From Amblyomma americanum (taxonomy: Eukaryota; Arthropoda; Arachnida; Ixodida; Ixodidae), in assembly GCF_052857255.1 (NCBI RefSeq), contig NW_027526762.1, forward strand, positions 1 through 64,000: DNA of 64,000 nt. The letters run 5' to 3'. Positions 58,258 through 64,000 of this stretch are shown here, piece by piece. The translations under genes were made by a program, and so were the position numbers. Below the pieces are notes generated by a model, which ran no database searches, was not told the origin of the DNA, and saw nothing but the letters and a program-made list of their open reading frames with translations. Numbering within the stretch: the stretch's first letter is position 1; each line of letters starts with the position of its first letter.

Positions 58258-58396
58258 GCTAATTAACTTATTAAGCGGAATTTAAAGATATTGTGAGGAG
58301 CGCCGAGAAACAATATGTCGTGGGTTCCGTCCAGCTCTGATGAGCGACTTTTTTAATTCTTTGTTTCCTGTTACGGGAAACAACCTGTATACCTGT
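58258..58396 (-). repeat. Interspersed repeat (copy B)
   Basis: Reverse complement starts tatacaggttgtttcccg, then cagagctggacgg, acatattgtttctcgg and ggcgctcctcacaatat. Partner of 51680-51830. Confidence 0.6.
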
Positions 58397-58399
58397 AAG

Positions 58400-59334
58400 C
58401 CACTCCTTCTTGGGCAGTAAGCATGCAGTATCAATAAAAATAATGTGCGTCCACATAAGGCATAAGTGTCATATGTGTCTCGTATATAAGATTACTGAGA
58501 AATGGAACCCAGGGGATGGAATGAAAAAGCAGCAAAAAAATAAAATAGCCGGCATACAGGTTACAAGACTGAAAAGAAGTAAAAAAGTAGAAGGGCGTAA
58601 AACAACATTCACCAAACGAATTCGAACCACCTTGATGCAAATATGCTCCTCACTACACTAACCACCGCACCATAAGCACCATGTAAAACGTCGCCGTTAT
58701 TTTGCACGACAAGACACACGCTATCCTTTCCACTACTCGGCAATTCCACGGTAAGATGCGAGGTATATGGTGATTTACTTGGTGTAAGAAGCGGAACTAT
58801 TGACGACTGGACTTCCGCTGATAGTGTAAATCTTGATTTGCACTGTGGTAAGCACTTAAACACCTTGGAATATATTATAATTTTCACAGTGCCGGCACCT
58901 TCCTTGGTTGTGCTGTCATTGCGCACGTAATTTTTTTTACGACACCCGAAACTTTGCCATGAAAATACCTGGCATTATTAAGTACGTAGCTTCACAACGG
59001 CTCAACAAAGCACAGAAGGCCTTATTTACCTTCTAACTAACACCGAACGGCAGACAGTTTGGGTAGCCTGTGTTTACAGCAAGAAGGAATGCGCAGAGAA
59101 ACAAGGAGAAATTTGTACGAAACAGACGAAGGTTTCTCTTTTCTTTATGCGTAGGTTCGACACTTGTTGGTCGCTTGTTCGTGCATTCTTTTCCGCGCGT
59201 TCCACGAAGCACGCGCCACAGAATAAGAAGCACTCATGGGTCATGAGCGGCTATCTGTTGCGGACGTGATTGAAATAAGCTGATACAATGAATATAAGAG
59301 TTCCTGTGTGCGCACGGGTCTCGTGTGTCAGTTG
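58400..59334. other. No gene recognised
   Basis: AT-rich, short overlapping ORFs only. Confidence 0.35.
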
Positions 59335-59535
59335 AGGTATGCAAAATACATGTTCATACATGACACATTTGCGGTGCGTGTGAACTAATATGCAGTATAC
59401 ATATGTGCTCATCTGGCATATTTCGTGACGGGTATGAACTCGTATGCAGCCCGTGCATGTTCACACGAGGCACATTTGTGCCACGGGAGAACTGGGATGA
59501 AGTATATATATGTTTATACAAGGCACATACCTTGA
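59335..59535. repeat. 53-bp degenerate minisatellite, about 3.5 units
   Basis: (c/t)atgttcata..gacacattt-like segments recur at 59349, 59402, 59456 and 59509, spacing 53-54 bp, each with tgtgaact or a variant after it. Strongly diverged units. Confidence 0.65.
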
Positions 59536-60440
59536 TACATATTACTCATCTTTGTGTCATCGCCGAGGGATGTCGATGACGCACCGACATATGACAGCGT
59601 GAGGCGTACCACAAGCCTCTAGCGGATGGGTATAGTTTGCTTTGCCGGCATTAATAAAATTGACGCACTTATCACTGTGAGTGTCCGACGGCGTCGTGAG
59701 GGACGTAGTCAGGTAAGAATTAAACGCGAACACGCATAAGCCGTGCTTTTCTTTTTTACTTTCAGTGAGACATTACTTTACAGCGAATTTACGAAAATAT
59801 GCTGCGGTAGACCTTTTACCGACGAACAAGAATCTGGCTAGTTGTAAACTGCATCCGGAAGTACGCGAGTAAGTTATTTTGATTTGTTTACGGGCGCTGC
59901 TCGCGTTTCATTCCCACCTGAGCGTACAGTAAACAAGCAGTCGTTGACTGCGTTGGTTAGAAAACGTGCTGCGTTAGCTCGCGCAAACTGCGTTTGTGGA
60001 GTTTCTGCTCTGCCTCGACGAGATATAGAGCAGAAATTTCAACTTTATGAACAGATTGCCACCCGTAAATGTATAGCAGGTAAGATCGCCAATGAAGTAA
60101 TCGTCGCGGTAGGTTACTCGCTACGGCGTTGGGAAGCTCAGCCTGCACGGTCGTGGTGTCGGCACCGGCAGGCGCATTTCGACGGAGGGGAGACCACACT
60201 TGTGCGGTACGCTGTCCCGTTGAGGAAGCGTAAGGAACCCAAATTAATTCTATCACATGCTAATGGGCAGCTTTGATGCGTTAAACCACACATACGATAT
60301 AATACGACACGGAGCAAGAAACTGTGAAAGCACATATGTGAAGGACAGGCGCAATGAGAAAAAAACCCGGCAAACTTCGGTTTGCGATTGTACGCAGTCC
60401 ACACTAACGCCCATCCGAAAAACGTAGTCATCATAGCCAA
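59536..60440. other. No gene recognised
   Basis: The 130-codon plus-strand frame at 59884-60276 has no recognisable domain. Its second half faintly echoes Ruka (see rejected items). Confidence 0.35.
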
Positions 60441-60443
60441 TCA

Positions 60444-60760
60444 CCCGCCGCGGTGGCTCTGTGGTTAGGGAGCTGGGCTACTGATCCGGAGTGCCTCTTT
60501 TCGAACATGACCGCGGCGGCCGTGTTTCGATGGAGGCGAAATGCAAAGGTGCCCGTGTGCTGTGCGATGTCAGTGCACGTTAAAGATCTCCAGGTGGTTG
60601 AAATTATTCCGGAGCCTTCCACTACGGCACCTATTCCTCTATTCTTTCACTCCCTCTTCTATCCCTTCCCTTACGGTGCGGTTCAGGTGTCCGCCGAGAT
60701 GTGTGACATATACTGAGCCATTTCCTTTCCACAAAAACCAATTTTCAATTTTGAATTTTC
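60444..60760 (+). repeat. Ruka-type SINE, near full length
   Basis: Head cgccgcggtggctctgtggt, gagtgcctcttttcgaacat in the B-box area, gtgctgtgcgatgtcagtgc, attattccggagccttccac, cttcccttacggtgcggttc and tail ccacaaaaaccaattttc. The least degraded copy in the window. Confidence 0.93.
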
Positions 60761-60779
60761 AGGGTCAAATACTATTTTG

Positions 60780-60992
60780 ATGGCCAGGAAGAAGCCATTC
60801 AAGGACAAAACAAAGCTCCTGAAGGCAGTAACCGAGACCATTAAGGCGCACCCATTAATACAAGTATGGAGCATGTTAAACACGAACCATTTGATTAATG
60901 TTATTAAGACCACCGTGCCTGGTACAACGGAAACATTGCTTCTGAACAGATTTCAGTGGTCAGTAAAGCCTGGCGTTGTTGTTCGCCTCTGA
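60780..60992 (+). CDS. Small unassigned ORF (70 residues)
   Basis: Opens just after a Ruka tail with ATG 60780 and runs 70 residues: lysine-rich start MARKKPFKDKTKLLKAVTET, then IKAHPLIQVWSMLNTN and a C-terminal VKPGVVVRL. No family recognised. It may be chance or a decayed transposon end. Confidence 0.2.
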   Translation: MARKKPFKDKTKLLKAVTETIKAHPLIQVWSMLNTNHLINVIKTTVPGTTETLLLNRFQWSVKPGVVVRL

Positions 60993-60999
60993 GCTAGGG

Positions 61000-63900
61000 C
61001 TGTACGCAGCCAGTATCATGCTGGCGTTGTCAAGGATTAGCGTAAGCTCCTCCCCACAGTTTAGCCCCCAGAGTTCAGTAGAACACGCGATGCCATGATC
61101 GGACCTGCAGTCGCTCCTCATAAGAGTCATAATAACGTGATGCCTTGCATCTTAACGGAGTCAGACGCTAAGATATGCTCGTTTGACCAGGCGCCTTTTT
61201 CAACCCTGCAGAGCACGAATGCCACTGAAAGCATATATTTATGCGCGCGACGGCTTCACTCCTGCTGAGTTGGCAATGCTGCACATTCTGCTATTTCGGC
61301 AGGCCATATCACTCTGCCCTCTTCTAATAATCTCAGCACTTGCTCGTCGGAGCAGTATTTCTCCAGAAAAGGATGAAAGAATTATGATAAGCGAGGATTG
61401 GCCGGCACCTGGCCAGTAAGCAGTAATCAGTCCGCACCACATGTGCCTGCACTTTTTCAAAACCTTTCGATTTATTAACGGCGGCCCAACCAGGCTTGAA
61501 CATTTTGGGTAAACAAGCGCCGTGTGTACATCTGGCGTCGATAATATCCTCCCAAAAATGTAATGCAGCCTTGCGCGCCCTGAAACCTGGAGAAAATTCA
61601 AAGCAAAACCCATTCGCGTTTACTGTCGCCAGAGCTAAAACCTGCTCATGCTCTACACTGGCATCCAAGCGTTCGCAGTGGCGTATGAGCGAACGGCATC
61701 CCATTCGTCCATCATTCTGATTGACGGGTGAACGGCGGACGAAACCAGACGCGTTTACGTGACAGGGAATGACGCACTTATTACGACGTCGCGTCGCCTG
61801 TTCGTTACGCGGGCGCTTTCTCGTCGCTTCTTTTGTTTTCGCACGCACTTACTGGTGCACAAAAAAACAACAACATATGTAGTTTCTTGTCCCAGTCAGT
61901 ATATTCTTTAGCGTCTTTAGTGTGCTGTGACGTTTGTATATGCTTCTCCTCGTCCATAGTTTTTTTCATATTACATCTCTCGCAGGCGCACCGTGTTTGC
62001 AGAAATCTACGTTGTTACTAATTCAAGACATTTGTTCTATATGTATACGCGTGCTCCCTGCTCTACAGCTCTGATAACCGTGCATAACGCGAAGCGTGAC
62101 GAGCCACGCAGTGCGGCCATCATATGTAGATGCGAACCACGAGGTGTGACCACGTACTGTGACGGACAAAATTTGGCGGAGTCCGGATGTGCGCAAAAAA
62201 TATGCAGGTGCTTTCTGTTGTTAGTCAGCTGGTATAATGTCAATCAATGCAGCAGGCATTACCCTCGTTATTAAATGCTATTTATTATCCTGTTTTGCGC
62301 GACTGCATGGAAATAAATCCTTCATTTCGCTCGAACCTGCATCTCGCTAAATTTGCCCACGAATGCACAAGAATCGGTAGGCATTTCGCGGCAGCAACTC
62401 ACTGTACCACGCTGCTCAGGGTTCACAGGTTTGTTGAGGTGGTCGTTGCACTCTCTTTCTGCATCGGATAAAGCTGCTCAACACTGTTCTATCGTTGTGC
62501 GCACACTGACCGACTACACAGTCGAACTCAAAAAACTGGCAGAAATTGCTGAAAGACGATGTCCTGCACCGTGTACAGCTTCAACGCATCGGCCTTACAG
62601 ACGCAGCGGACAAATTGGCGGTACATGTTTGCCGGAGGTATTTCTCTGCAAATAACTACATTTATGGCCAAGGCTATCGCAGCGAAAGAATTGCCCTGCG
62701 GAAGTAAGGCGTGCTACTGACGCATTTCGTACACAGCGGGCCGGTAAGGGGACACTCTAGAAGCCGTACTTCAGAATTTTTATACACCGGCTTTTTACCA
62801 GACTTCGCTAGGCACTGCGGGATATCGCCACTCGTATTCACAGGGGATGGCCTCGCGCAGCGGCAGCGTGTTTACTCTGTACAGGGTGGTTTACTCTTAG
62901 GGTGAACATACAAAGGTGTATACCAGCTCTCTTCGGAGTACACGTGCATTCTACATGGCCGCACAGCGACGAAAATTAGCTTACGTGCAGAATGGCCTTA
63001 GGTCAGTGTTCGCGACGTATGCCAATCGCTTTCTATGCCAAGCCGAGATGGATGCACGGCGCCTCAAGGAGCGCGGCCACACAGTCACGTATTCAGCCTA
63101 AGAGTGGATCACGGTGAACATTGCACAGCAGTGGTAGAGAAAGGCATTTCTGCGCCGAGTTGCAGCCTTCATTCATAGCGTCATTCTAACAAATTGATCA
63201 CGCACAGCACGGACCATTTCAATGCAAGGACTGTGGCAAACTTGCAGTCACCAGGATTTACAACTTCGGGCTACAAAAGGAAACAAAGCACACAAAATAC
63301 AGAAATGCTGCCCGTAGCGGAGCCGGAGATACTCCGGGTGGCAGAAAGGAAGATACAAATAGTTAGAAAGGCGGGGCTATGACGTAGGAATCCGACATAT
63401 GTACTGCCCGCGTCACGTTAAATTCGGAGGACGAGTGGAATTTTCTTTGTGGATGCAAGCCAATCAGGCGGGGGAGAGAAGCGTTACAAGACCGAGGTAA
63501 AAAAATTACAGGCCATTTACCTAACTAGGCGAATTCTGAAGTGTGTGCGCTAGAATGTCGCGTCTGATTTCGGTTTCGATTCGAGGCTGGGGTTTCAAAG
63601 TCCAGCTTCAGGCAACGATCGTCGAAATTGGTGACTTGAGATCTTAGTGGTAGCGCAGTTTGAAATTCTGGGACCATTTAATGAACTTTAAGAGGGTACT
63701 GCGACAGTATTGTGTTTTGAATCGATTGCACACTGATGGAAGTTGATGAAGACGACGACATACAATGTACAGCGCGAGACGGTGGCAGTTATACACGAGT
63801 TTCTCCTTGTCTGCTTCACGGCAAGGACGAAGAGGGCGGCAGGCTCCACTTGTCAGCATATAACCGCCGCTTGCATTGATCCCCCGCTTAAATCTTTACT
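61000..63900. other. No gene recognised
   Basis: Several plus- and minus-strand ORFs of 60-170 codons (for example 61333-61848 minus, 62353-62655 plus, 62916-63101 plus). They overlap on opposite strands, lack recognisable domains and may be an old degraded element. Confidence 0.35.
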
Positions 63901-63901
63901 T

Positions 63902-64000
63902 ATGTAGACGCGGGTTCAGTCCCTGTAACCTCTGCGCGGCGTGTGGAGAATTAGAAGAATTGGAGCAATTCCTACCCTCTTGCCGGAGACTAACTCATCA
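63902..64000 (+). mobile_element. LINE C-terminal zinc-finger fragment (cut by window end)
   Basis: Last frame reads GFSPCNLCAACGELEELEQF then LPSCRRLTH, the C-x2-C...C pattern found at the end of LINE ORF2 proteins. Continues past the window. Confidence 0.4.

Noticed and set aside
60100..60260. Highly degraded Ruka copy
   Set aside because: Some landmarks (gcatttcgacggagg, tgtgcggtacgctg) echo the SINE, but gaps and mismatches are too many to be sure by eye.

Overview
The window looks like a piece of a hard-tick (Ixodidae) nuclear genome. It has spliced eukaryotic gene structure, an animal mu-class glutathione S-transferase (GST) gene, many copies of a tRNA-derived SINE that matches the tick family I know as Ruka, several non-LTR retrotransposon families, Penelope-like elements and long dinucleotide microsatellites. 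There are no operons and no dense coding. All identifications are by eye from sequence and translated motifs.

The only host gene I can support is a four-exon mu-class GST on the plus strand: exon 1 at 31222-31318, exon 2 at 43090-43303, exon 3 at 43769-43960, exon 4 at 45426-45617, with tandem polyadenylation signals at 45697-45707. The splice sites and phases agree and give a 231-residue enzyme, provided one missing G in a G-run of exon 1 (next to 31248) is a sequencing error. As written, exon 1 is frameshifted. Intron 1 is 11.8 kb and holds transposon insertions.

The rest is mostly mobile DNA. 1-2700 holds nested and rearranged LINE and Ruka pieces. 6737-6902 is a tiny LINE tail with target-site duplications. 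7255-7515 is a 72-bp minisatellite. 9480-9797 is a cluster of Ruka 3' ends. 9811-15504 is an apparently complete two-ORF LINE with a 14-bp target-site duplication and a single nonsense codon in ORF2. 15691-16668 is a poly(A) LINE with a 17-bp duplication inside a tRNA-like sequence. 16775-21675 holds copies of an RTE-like LINE and inverted Penelope-like ends. 23330-24440 holds a LINE tail and two large microsatellites. 26259-26499 is a SINE with an 11-bp duplication. 26919-28200 is a Penelope-like element with a palindromic front. 28205-29590 is a minus-strand LINE.

Inside and beyond the GST gene are a SINE with a 13-bp duplication (32397-32621), a second Penelope-like element with a palindrome and an 11-bp flanking repeat (39219-40438), a third palindromic Penelope-like tail (40769-40905), a second SINE family (46899-47150), a 124-bp tandem duplication (47268-47516), a LINE remnant (47640-48597), an LTR with primer-binding site (48642-48956), three good Ruka copies and a long, decayed minus-strand LINE (52487-about 57880). 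From about 58 kb to the end I recognise almost no host coding sequence.

No new multi-gene system is evident. The best leads are the repeated head-to-head palindromic structure of the Penelope-like elements, the almost intact LINE with its 8-base ORF1/ORF2 overlap, the possible defect in GST exon 1, and the modular SINE families that share one head but differ in their tails.
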